Part shown: positions 34,304-41,755 of the stretch, one piece after another | Layout of the letters: the number at the start of each line of letters is the position of its first letter | Position numbering within the stretch: position 1 is the stretch's first letter | Assembly: GCA_020628935.1 (NCBI GenBank) | Contig: JAHDEG010000003.1 | Location: forward strand, 226,667 to 290,666 | DNA length: 64,000 nucleotides | Source: Flavobacteriales bacterium | GTDB taxonomy: Bacteria > Bacteroidota > Bacteroidia > Flavobacteriales_G > JALEGO01 | Direction of reading: 5' to 3' | The notes under the pieces: generated by a model | What the model saw: only the letters and a program-made list of their open reading frames with translations | The model's database searches: none | Told to the model about the DNA's origin: nothing | Program-made: the position numbers and the translations under genes

Positions 34304-36340
34304 TTATTTTTGTAACTCTATAGCCTCTTGTTCGGTAATTGTAGAGTTTTTAAATCTACCAATCACTGATGGGTTTGGAATGCCTTTGCTTTCAAGCTCA
34401 GTTCTAAAGGCTTGAGCTTCTGCAGATGATTTAAAGTTACCAGAGAAATAACGTATTAGGTTCTCTTTTGTTCTTTCTCGTTGAATATTCTCAAGAGTAA
34501 GAATAGTTTTTAATATATCTGCAGGTACTTCCCCTCTATAGGCTCCAATCTGTACACTAAATGTTACAGAACCATTTTCCATAAAAGAAGAAGGTGCTGA
34601 GTTCTTTTTAGCCTCATTAACAGAATAAATGTCATCAACAAGTTTTGCTCCAGCTTGACTTACAGAAATTCGTTTACCATTTTTAAATGTGACAATAAAC
34701 GCATTTTGATATCCTTTGGTCATTAAGTCAATTTTAGCTTTAGCAGCTTCTTGCATAGTGCTATATGAGCCTGTAACATATCTGTTAATACCATCGTCAA
34801 ACGGTATCATCATAACACCAGGAACGTCTCTAAACACTTGCTTTCTTATACGCTTTCTAAAGGCACCAATTTGAACTCTGTAAACAACTTCATCTACAGG
34901 GTCTGTAATTTCTGTAGGGGCTAAATATTCAGTTGTTTCATCTCCTGGCTCTACACCAGTAAGAACACCTGCTCTTGAAGTTTGAACAAGAGAAGATTTT
35001 ACAAATCCCTTTCTATTTAATTCTAGTTGTCTCTTCAGTGCATCTGGTATGTTGTCATAATTTCCAACGGTTATGTAAGTGGTGCCATTTTCTTCCCAAG
35101 TATTAACATCCGGTATGCTTAATAATTCTTCAGCAACATCTTGAGGTAACCCGCCAGTAAATTCACCAATTTTAACCATATAATTATCTTTCTGTACTTT
35201 GTCAGCTCCTTCTGAGTAGCTAACAGTGTATAGAGTATCGTAAATTCCAGTACCTTGACTTGTTGTGTCTGAATAACGAGCATACATTTCTAAGTAGTCT
35301 TCATCAGTAAGCGCTATCCCAAATTTGTTAACAGGTAATCCTTCTGGTGTATTTATTTCTTCATCTAAGTAGTCTGGCACCCCATCTAGATCAGTATCTA
35401 ATGGGCACCCATCCTCATTTACTTCAACTAATTCAGGTGTTCCAGGACACAGGTCATAAAAATCAATAACACCATCTGCATCTTCATCTCCTGCCAACAT
35501 ATCGTCTGGGTCTAGCGGTGGTCTTGTTAAATCAATAGGTTCAGTTGGATTAATGTTATAATTTAATTTGAAGGATGTAAATAATAGGTTGTCATTTTTC
35601 TTATCTCCTTGGCGATTACCAATACTGTTTTCTGTTATTCCATCAATAAAGTCGGTGCCTGTGAAGTGAAAAGATGTCCCTAGGTCAAACGAAAATTGTT
35701 CAGTAAGCTTCATCCTAACACCAATTCCGATTGGTACACCAAATGATCGTTCTTTATATTTTCCTAAGCTATCAATGTTGGTGTTTCTAACATCAGATTC
35801 AAAAGTGTAGTCTCTTTGCAATCTTTGGGCATTTCCACTATTTTCTGAATTTTCAGCAATGTCTCTTATGGTTCCATCTTGCCAATAATGATAAACATTA
35901 TCGTTTGCGTCTTTTAAATCGGTTTTAGACAAAAATTCTATTGACTCAATTCCTAATGAAACATAGGGTGAAATGTATCTGTCTTTAGGTAAAAAATTAT
36001 CAAAATTGTAGGATCCTTTCACCCCCCAGATTGAGATATCAGACAAAAAATTTACATTTCTAATTCCAGATCTTTCGTTTGCCCCTACTTTACCTTTAAG
36101 AAAGAAAAAACTACCATCTAAATATGATGTTATTGGTTGGGTGATGTGCAAATCAATAGCCATTCTACTTATTGTAGCGCCATTGTCTTTTTTACCTTTA
36201 CTAACATCACCGTAAAAGGTGAACATGCCTGATCCAAGCCCGATAGTTGGTTTGGTTGCTTGTGCATATTGTTTAGAAGTACTAAGCAAAACAATGCAAA
36301 ATGCTACTAATAATAACTTGAATGTATGTTTATTCGCCAT
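34304..36340 (-). CDS. Outer-membrane barrel protein with thrombospondin type 3 and three SPOR-like repeats
   Basis: The protein (678 residues) has a signal peptide (about 1-27) and a beta-barrel-like domain to about residue 270 with the loop VYHYWQDGTIRD also found in its two upstream paralogues. A calcium-binding TSP3 segment follows (DEDADGVIDFYDLCPGTP ... DTDLDGVPDYLD). Then come three SPOR-like units near 397-465, 497-575 and 598-665 (DNYMVKIGEF, VVYRVQIGAF, VTFSVQIGAY). SPOR domains bind denuded septal peptidoglycan; these variants may bind peptidoglycan or partners. The second start codon (ATG at 36340) is preferred over a TTG just before it. It belongs to a run of four related envelope genes. 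Confidence 0.8.
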   Translation of the reverse strand: MANKHTFKLLLVAFCIVLLSTSKQYAQATKPTIGLGSGMFTFYGDVSKGKKDNGATISRMAIDLHITQPITSYLDGSFFFLKGKVGANERSGIRNVNFLSDISIWGVKGSYNFDNFLPKDRYISPYVSLGIESIEFLSKTDLKDANDNVYHYWQDGTIRDIAENSENSGNAQRLQRDYTFESDVRNTNIDSLGKYKERSFGVPIGIGVRMKLTEQFSFDLGTSFHFTGTDFIDGITENSIGNRQGDKKNDNLLFTSFKLNYNINPTEPIDLTRPPLDPDDMLAGDEDADGVIDFYDLCPGTPELVEVNEDGCPLDTDLDGVPDYLDEEINTPEGLPVNKFGIALTDEDYLEMYARYSDTTSQGTGIYDTLYTVSYSEGADKVQKDNYMVKIGEFTGGLPQDVAEELLSIPDVNTWEENGTTYITVGNYDNIPDALKRQLELNRKGFVKSSLVQTSRAGVLTGVEPGDETTEYLAPTEITDPVDEVVYRVQIGAFRKRIRKQVFRDVPGVMMIPFDDGINRYVTGSYSTMQEAAKAKIDLMTKGYQNAFIVTFKNGKRISVSQAGAKLVDDIYSVNEAKKNSAPSSFMENGSVTFSVQIGAYRGEVPADILKTILTLENIQRERTKENLIRYFSGNFKSSAEAQAFRTELESKGIPNPSVIGRFKNSTITEQEAIELQK

Positions 36341-36408
36341 CAATTATTGAACGTCTTAAAAGCAAACATAGAAAAAAGATTTAGTTTGCCGTTTTTAATG
36401 ACCGGTTT

Positions 36409-37914
36409 TTATGGAGTCCATTTTTCTCTTCCAACCATAAGAGCATCTTGTACCGTGGTTCTTCTCCCATTTACGTACGCTGTTACAAATGGCCCTGGGA
36501 AATTATAACCTGAAGTAACTTGGTTTCTTCTGTCTCTGGCAGACTTATAATTACCGTGAGAACCTATAGTAAATTTAGACCATCCTTCGTGAGATTCCAT
36601 ATTTACTTTTTCTTCTGTGAATGAATATGTTCTTTTGAAATATCCCTGCACATCTGAACTCACATTTCCTTTTGTTGCCATTATTTGAACCTTGTAGTTT
36701 ACACCATTTGAGTTTGTGTTATCTCTAGTAGGAGCTGGTTCTGGCGTTGGAGTAGGGTTTGAACTTGCAGTTTCTTCTCTTCTTGTAGGTTGTTCTACTG
36801 CAGGTCTTTCTTCTATGACAGGTTCTTCACTAACAGCAGTTTCTTCTCTTGAAATTGGCTCATCAACAACTGCATCTTGAGCTGGTGTTGTAGGTTCTTC
36901 AACTTCTGGTGTAGGTTCTTCTGCAGGTTCGGGTGTTGTGTTTTCTGCAATTGCTGTAGTGGCCCCATCTTGCGATGGCATTTCAATAGTCTTTATATTA
37001 ACTTTAGTACTTTCGTTATTATTTAGGTATGTAAAAGTACCTGTTATATTAGCTAAATCGTCTGGGTTACTAGTAACAAGTGTATAGGCTATCTCTATAT
37101 TGTTTTCTGTAGGTAAACTCATCCAAACAAATTTTACTTTTCTGTTTGTAAACGAATATACCGCTGAGTTTGCATTTTCTTCATATGCTAACGCGCCTTC
37201 TGGTAATACATCTTGTGCTTTAGCAAAACCAGTTAAGCCGTCATTAACTATGTTCAGTACAACCTTGTACTTTCCTGGGCTGACAGTAGTTATTTTTCTT
37301 GTTCCTGATACGTTTGTGTTTTCAGCTGTCTCACTTACTTGGTTAGAAGGTGTTTCTGTCGGAGTACTTTCTGTTGGCGTTGATTCAGCTGGAGTTGATG
37401 TTTCATTAGTCTCTGAAGTTTCTGTCTCTTCTGGTTGGCTGTTTTCTTCTTCAGTGGTAGGAGTATCATTGCTAGCCATTTCATTTCCTCCGAGTATGCT
37501 AATTGTTGTTGCTGGAATCTCTTTTGTACTTTTTACGTTATTCTCAAGGAAAGAGAATTTGCCTGTTATCTGTTGGTCTCCAGATGCGTTATCAGCAACT
37601 TTCAATTTATATGATATAGTAAATTCATCTTCAGGAGGCAAAGACATCCAGATAAACTTAACGGTTCCTCCTACAGATGAGAAAGAAGCATTTTTTGTTT
37701 CAATTTGCTCTGCTGTATAACCTTCGGGTAATTGCATTTGAATTTTTGCAAAGCCAGATATTCCTGGTTTTGCGACCGTTAACTCGTAAGTTATCTCTTC
37801 TCCTGGACTCGCACTACTTGCGCAACTCGGAGTCATTACTAGTCCGTCAGGGAAAAATAGTTTGAATAAAAAATATCCGAGGACAGAAACAGAAATTAAT
37901 AGATTTTTAACCAT
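36409..37914 (-). CDS. Protein with duplicated cohesin-like beta domain and C-terminal SPOR-like domain
   Basis: The protein (501 residues from the ATG at 37914; a TTG at 37938 is possible) has an N-terminal hydrophobic anchor. It then carries two copies of one domain, about 44-148 and 218-320 counted from the longer start. Shared features are an SPG start, GFAKxQ, LPEG, VKFxWMSLP and ITGxFxYL. Two linkers rich in Thr, Glu and Pro follow each copy, and the C-terminus (413-492) is SPOR-like (VNYKVQIMATKG ... KFTIGSHGNYKSARD). The repeated domain's pattern, a helix-free beta sandwich with GFAKIQMQLPEG, recalls cohesin or other Ig-like folds; this is inference. It lies between the barrel paralogues. 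Confidence 0.75.
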   Translation of the reverse strand: MVKNLLISVSVLGYFLFKLFFPDGLVMTPSCASSASPGEEITYELTVAKPGISGFAKIQMQLPEGYTAEQIETKNASFSSVGGTVKFIWMSLPPEDEFTISYKLKVADNASGDQQITGKFSFLENNVKSTKEIPATTISILGGNEMASNDTPTTEEENSQPEETETSETNETSTPAESTPTESTPTETPSNQVSETAENTNVSGTRKITTVSPGKYKVVLNIVNDGLTGFAKAQDVLPEGALAYEENANSAVYSFTNRKVKFVWMSLPTENNIEIAYTLVTSNPDDLANITGTFTYLNNNESTKVNIKTIEMPSQDGATTAIAENTTPEPAEEPTPEVEEPTTPAQDAVVDEPISREETAVSEEPVIEERPAVEQPTRREETASSNPTPTPEPAPTRDNTNSNGVNYKVQIMATKGNVSSDVQGYFKRTYSFTEEKVNMESHEGWSKFTIGSHGNYKSARDRRNQVTSGYNFPGPFVTAYVNGRRTTVQDALMVGREKWTP

Positions 37915-37922
37915 AACAATCA

Positions 37923-37996
37923 AGTTTAACGTATTCAAACAAATCTATCTTATTAAATACGTTAAACTGATTGTTAATAACCTATAATTATTAACA
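37923..37996. promoter_or_regulatory. Two perfect hairpins upstream of the cohesin-like SPOR gene
   Basis: AGTTTAACGTATT (37923-37935) and AATACGTTAAACT (37956-37968) are perfect 13-bp complements around a 20-base loop. Next to them TGTTAATAA (37972-37980) and TTATTAACA (37988-37996) form a second perfect 9-bp hairpin with a 7-base loop. They lie in the spacer after the upstream paralogue gene and just before the ATG at 37914, so they could act as terminator, attenuator or operator. Confidence 0.55.
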
Positions 37997-38018
37997 GCAG
38001 TCTGTTAATTTGGTGAGA

Positions 38019-39440
38019 TTACTGCTCAAAAAAGTACTCAATCATTTTCATAATATCGGAAACATTGCCGTCCATTTCACCTTCTAAGAAGTCATCAATC
38101 GCTCCTGTTATTTCTGGTGCTTGCAACTGTCCATCTCCATTCTTATCAGCAAATTTAGCCTCTTTAGGCATAGGTAATACAAGGAGCTTACCAGATTTTT
38201 CATCTAACTTGTCTGACTTCGCAGCCTCTTCACCATCATTTTTTTCTGTTCCGGTTTCATCTACCATTACCCCTAAGTCGCTTGCAATTTGTTGTAGCAT
38301 TTCATCACTAGGAAGCTCGTAAAATTTATTGATTTTTTCCATATGAACTTGTTCTCTAATTTCATATAGTTTTTGAATTTCTTCTTCCGTTAGTGTTATC
38401 CCGTCTCTATTTACAGTTGCTCCAGGGGCAGAATTTTCTTCTTTGTCTAAATAATTCCAGACCCCATCTTTATCATCATCTAAAGGGCATCCTGTTGAGG
38501 TAACTTCCATGCCTAATATTGTGTTCGGGCATTCATCAAGGATATCTGAGACTCCATCTCCATCAAGATCAGCCTCTTCAATTGATTTAAAGTCTACTGA
38601 CTGGTAAAATTTTTCGGTCGGACTAACATATCTTTCACCAAAAGTATGATGCAGCGATATTCCCGTATTTATATACGAGTCGTCTGTGCCATTATAGAAA
38701 TTATCTAAATAATCTGAAGTAATCACATTATACGAGGTGAAAATCCGAGTTTCAAAAAATTCAAATAACTTAAACTTCATTCCTACAGTTAGGGGGAAAA
38801 CCAGTGCATTTGTTGCATAATTGCTCTCTCTTGTGGGGTCAAACGTGGTATTTACTTCACTTTCATAGGTGTAATCTCTTTCAATTTCTCTAGGAGGATT
38901 AGTGTATGTAGTAATTATATTTCCGTTCTCATCTTTTTGAGGGAGTGCTCTTATGGTTCCATCAGACCAATAGTGATATGTGCTTCCTTCAGCCCCTTTT
39001 AAATCTGCATTTACAGTGAAGTCAATATAACTAACACCTACTGAAAAGTAAGGAGCTACAATAACATCCGCTTTCCAATCAAAGTTGCCGATTAAACATG
39101 CGCCAGCCTGCATAAATTTAGTTTCAAAATTTAACTGTCTTGCAGCTGTTTGTTCATTTTGAGACATGCTCCCGAGAAGACCATTTACGCCAATACCTAA
39201 AAATTTCCCAAATCTTTTCTCTACTTGCAACCCAAATGTTGGGCGAAAGTTATTTAAAATAGATGCGTTTCTAGTGGGGTTCAAATCACCTAGGTACGAA
39301 GCCACACTTGCTGACAGACCGATAGTGAAATCACCAGTATTAAGTTCTCTTTTTGCTTCGTCTTCAAGAATGTCATCTTGAGCTAGCGTATTGCTTGTGA
39401 AAATTAAGATTGCTGAAATAAAGCTAATATACTTTTTCAT
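38019..39440 (-). CDS. Outer-membrane barrel paralogue with TSP3 repeats and EF-hand/dockerin-like tail
   Basis: The protein is 473 residues from ATG 39440; a longer frame from 39479 overlaps the upstream gene and lacks a signal at its start. It has a signal peptide (MKKYISFISAILIFTSNTLAQ), a barrel-like domain with TYHYWSDGTIRALPQ and RDYTYESEV, and TSP3 repeats (DLDGDGVSDILDECPN, DDDKDGVWNYLD). The C-terminal 44 residues begin FADKNGDGQLQAPE, a canonical 12-position EF-hand loop, followed by a second degenerate helix unit ending in FFEQ. The tail resembles a dockerin with one intact calcium site. Together with the upstream paralogue and the SPOR genes it probably forms an envelope operon. 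Confidence 0.78.
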   Translation of the reverse strand: MKKYISFISAILIFTSNTLAQDDILEDEAKRELNTGDFTIGLSASVASYLGDLNPTRNASILNNFRPTFGLQVEKRFGKFLGIGVNGLLGSMSQNEQTAARQLNFETKFMQAGACLIGNFDWKADVIVAPYFSVGVSYIDFTVNADLKGAEGSTYHYWSDGTIRALPQKDENGNIITTYTNPPREIERDYTYESEVNTTFDPTRESNYATNALVFPLTVGMKFKLFEFFETRIFTSYNVITSDYLDNFYNGTDDSYINTGISLHHTFGERYVSPTEKFYQSVDFKSIEEADLDGDGVSDILDECPNTILGMEVTSTGCPLDDDKDGVWNYLDKEENSAPGATVNRDGITLTEEEIQKLYEIREQVHMEKINKFYELPSDEMLQQIASDLGVMVDETGTEKNDGEEAAKSDKLDEKSGKLLVLPMPKEAKFADKNGDGQLQAPEITGAIDDFLEGEMDGNVSDIMKMIEYFFEQ

Positions 39441-39465
39441 ATTACTAATTAGTAAGTGAATAATT

Positions 39466-40830
39466 TTAGAATTGTTCAAAGAAGAAATCGATCATATCCA
39501 TAATGTCTGAAACAGAGATATCAATTTCGCCAGAGAAGAACATATCAATAGCCAGGGTTATTTCGTTAGACTGAATAATACCATCACTATTTACATCAGC
39601 AAACCTGAATTTAGCAGGCAATGCTATAGATGCTGACCCTTTAGCTTGATCGGAGTCTGAGTAAATATCAAACTCTTTTAACATGTCAAGTGATGGAGCT
39701 TCGTAAAATCTTTCAACTCTTGTTACAAGTAGCCCTTGTCTTCTTTGCTCCATAAGAGCTAATTGTTCGTCTGTTAGACCCCTTCCTTCTCTATCTACAG
39801 CTCCTTTGAGTATTTTCGCTCTGTTTGTTTTAGGTTCTTTATCTAGGTGATTGGGTACTCCATCACCATCGTCATCTAGCTCACAACCTTTACTATCTAC
39901 AGGTTCTCCTTTCTTAGAATTAGGGCATTCATCCCAAATGTCAGTCACTCCATCACCATCCGAATCTGCATTTTCAATGGCAAGAAAATCAATATTGTCA
40001 TAATTTTTCTCTTTAGGATCTATGTATTTCTTTCCAACCGTGTAGTTTACTGATACTCCGGCATACAAATAAGAATCATTTCCATCCTTCTTAAAATTAT
40101 CTAAAAAATCAGTTTGAGTTACATTATATGTTCCGAAAAGACGCGTATCTAAAAATTCGAACATTTTGAATTTAAAACCCAGGGTAACAGGAAATACTAG
40201 TGTATTCTTATCGTAAGATTCTGGAGTTTCATTAAAAGATTCACTTACGTTTGTCTCGTATGTATAATCTCTTGGGTAATCGTTTGCATCAACTAAATTT
40301 TGTTGTATGGTTTCGCCATTTTCATTTTTTTCTGGTAAGTCCATAATAGCACCATTACTCCAATAATAATAAGGAGTGTTATTGCCTCCTTGTAAATCAC
40401 TATAAACATCAAAAATCATATATGATACTCCTGCGCTAACATATGGTGCAAAAACCATATCCCCGTTAACGTCACTATTTGCAGTAACGTGTAAGCCAAA
40501 CTGCTTAAAATCTGTCTGGAAATTTAATTGTCTAGATATAGTGCGTTCATTTTCAGCAACTTGACCAATCACAGCATTAGCCCCAACACCAAGTACTCTT
40601 CCAAATCTTTTTTCAATTGAAGCGCTATATGCTGTCTTAAATCTATTGGTGAAACTAATACTCGATCCTTCTCCGATATCTCCGAATAAGGATGAGATAC
40701 CGTAGCCTAAACCAATTGAAAAATAACCTGTGTTTAAAGGGGTGACATTCTCTTTATCCTTTTTCTGTGCGAATGCATTTGTAAAGCAGAATAAGAGAAT
40801 AACTGAAAGTAGTTGGTTTAACTTTTTCAT
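39466..40830 (-). CDS. Outer-membrane barrel paralogue with TSP3 repeats and EF-hand/dockerin-like tail
   Basis: The 454-residue protein has a signal peptide (about 1-21), a barrel-like domain carrying the shared loop PYYYWSNGAIMDLPE and RDYTYETNV, and TSP3 repeats (DSDGDGVTDIWDECPN, DDDGDGVPNHLD). The C-terminal tail has the EF-hand loop DVNSDGIIQSNE at 412-423, followed by a helix pair ending FFFEQF. It is the nearest relative of the next gene downstream and is the first gene of the minus-strand set. A helix-rich stretch before the tail (VERFYEAPSLDML) is also shared. Ligand and export role are unknown. Confidence 0.78.
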   Translation of the reverse strand: MKKLNQLLSVILLFCFTNAFAQKKDKENVTPLNTGYFSIGLGYGISSLFGDIGEGSSISFTNRFKTAYSASIEKRFGRVLGVGANAVIGQVAENERTISRQLNFQTDFKQFGLHVTANSDVNGDMVFAPYVSAGVSYMIFDVYSDLQGGNNTPYYYWSNGAIMDLPEKNENGETIQQNLVDANDYPRDYTYETNVSESFNETPESYDKNTLVFPVTLGFKFKMFEFLDTRLFGTYNVTQTDFLDNFKKDGNDSYLYAGVSVNYTVGKKYIDPKEKNYDNIDFLAIENADSDGDGVTDIWDECPNSKKGEPVDSKGCELDDDGDGVPNHLDKEPKTNRAKILKGAVDREGRGLTDEQLALMEQRRQGLLVTRVERFYEAPSLDMLKEFDIYSDSDQAKGSASIALPAKFRFADVNSDGIIQSNEITLAIDMFFSGEIDISVSDIMDMIDFFFEQF

Positions 40831-40882
40831 AATAATTTTTTAAACAGTGTGTAAAACACTTGCGAGGTGCTTAAACGTAACT

Positions 40883-41593
40883 TTAGAAATTAGGTTTCAA
40901 TGTGTACTTAGAATAGAAGTCGTTTATATGTTTAACTGCTTCTTCAGTAGTGTCTACAATTTTGAATAATTCCATATCAGTAGGGCTAATATTCTTTTCG
41001 TTTAGCATCGTGTTTTCAATCCAATCAAATAATCCACTCCAGTATGATTTTTTAACTAAAACAATTGGGAATTTACCGATTTTTTTAGTTTGAATTAGTG
41101 TTATAGCCTCAAAAAGCTCATCTAACGTTCCAAAACCACCCGGTAATACTACAAAGCCTTGTGAATACTTCATGAACATGACTTTTCTAACAAAGAAGTA
41201 GTCGAAGTTTATTAGTTTGTCAGAATCAATATGAGGATTTGCTTGTTGTTCAAAAGGTAAATCGATATTTAATCCTACTGATTTTCCTCCTCCTCTTTTA
41301 GCTCCTTTGTTACCGGCTTCCATTATTCCAGGTCCTCCGCCCGTTATAATTCCGTAGCCTAGTTGAGTAAGTTGATAAGCGATATCGTCTGCCATTTGAA
41401 AGTATTCATGATTTTCTTTCGTTCTTGCAGATCCAAATATTGAAACACAGGGACCTATTCTAGATAGTTTTTCAAATCCTTCAACAAACTCTCCTATAAT
41501 TTTAAATATTTGCCAAGAATCAGCACTCATTATATTGTTCCAGTCTTTTTGCTCAAAAGCTTTTTTTATTTTATCGTCTGTATTGCTTGACAT
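40883..41593 (-). CDS. LOG family protein (cytokinin riboside 5'-monophosphate phosphoribohydrolase-like)
   Basis: The 236-residue Rossmann-fold protein shows the two LOG signatures, GGGPGIMEAGNKGA and PGGFGTLDELFE, plus VSIFGSART near residue 49. LOG proteins hydrolyse nucleoside 5'-monophosphates to base and ribose 5-phosphate. In bacteria outside plant pathogens the role may be in nucleotide salvage (PpnN-like). The gene stands alone between the barrel cluster, which it precedes by 52 bases on the same strand, and the divergent adhesin operon. Confidence 0.9.
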   Translation of the reverse strand: MSSNTDDKIKKAFEQKDWNNIMSADSWQIFKIIGEFVEGFEKLSRIGPCVSIFGSARTKENHEYFQMADDIAYQLTQLGYGIITGGGPGIMEAGNKGAKRGGGKSVGLNIDLPFEQQANPHIDSDKLINFDYFFVRKVMFMKYSQGFVVLPGGFGTLDELFEAITLIQTKKIGKFPIVLVKKSYWSGLFDWIENTMLNEKNISPTDMELFKIVDTTEEAVKHINDFYSKYTLKPNF

Positions 41594-41633
41594 ATTGTTC
41601 GTTTATGATTAAGTCTTAATTAAAATAGTATTT

Positions 41634-41686
41634 TAGTAACCAAACACTTATTAAACACGTTAAAAGGGATAGTAACCAAAAACTTA
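41634..41686. promoter_or_regulatory. Direct-repeat pair in the LOG/adhesin intergenic region
   Basis: TAGTAACCAAACACTTA (41634-41650) recurs as TAGTAACCAAAAACTTA (41670-41686), one mismatch in 17, with starts 36 bases apart. Between them is TTATTAAACACGTTAAA, close to the sequence forming one arm of the hairpin at 37956-37968. The position between divergent genes suits a transcription factor binding region. Confidence 0.45.
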
Positions 41687-41755
41687 GACCTAATTTATAA
41701 ATACTTTTTAAAATATAGATTACCAAAGCTAGCAAGTTTCATTATCAATGAAATA

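Noticed and set aside
37100..37720. A 206-residue frame opposite the cohesin-like gene
   Set aside because: It lies wholly antisense to a well-supported gene with clear domain repeats and has no promoter or family resemblance.
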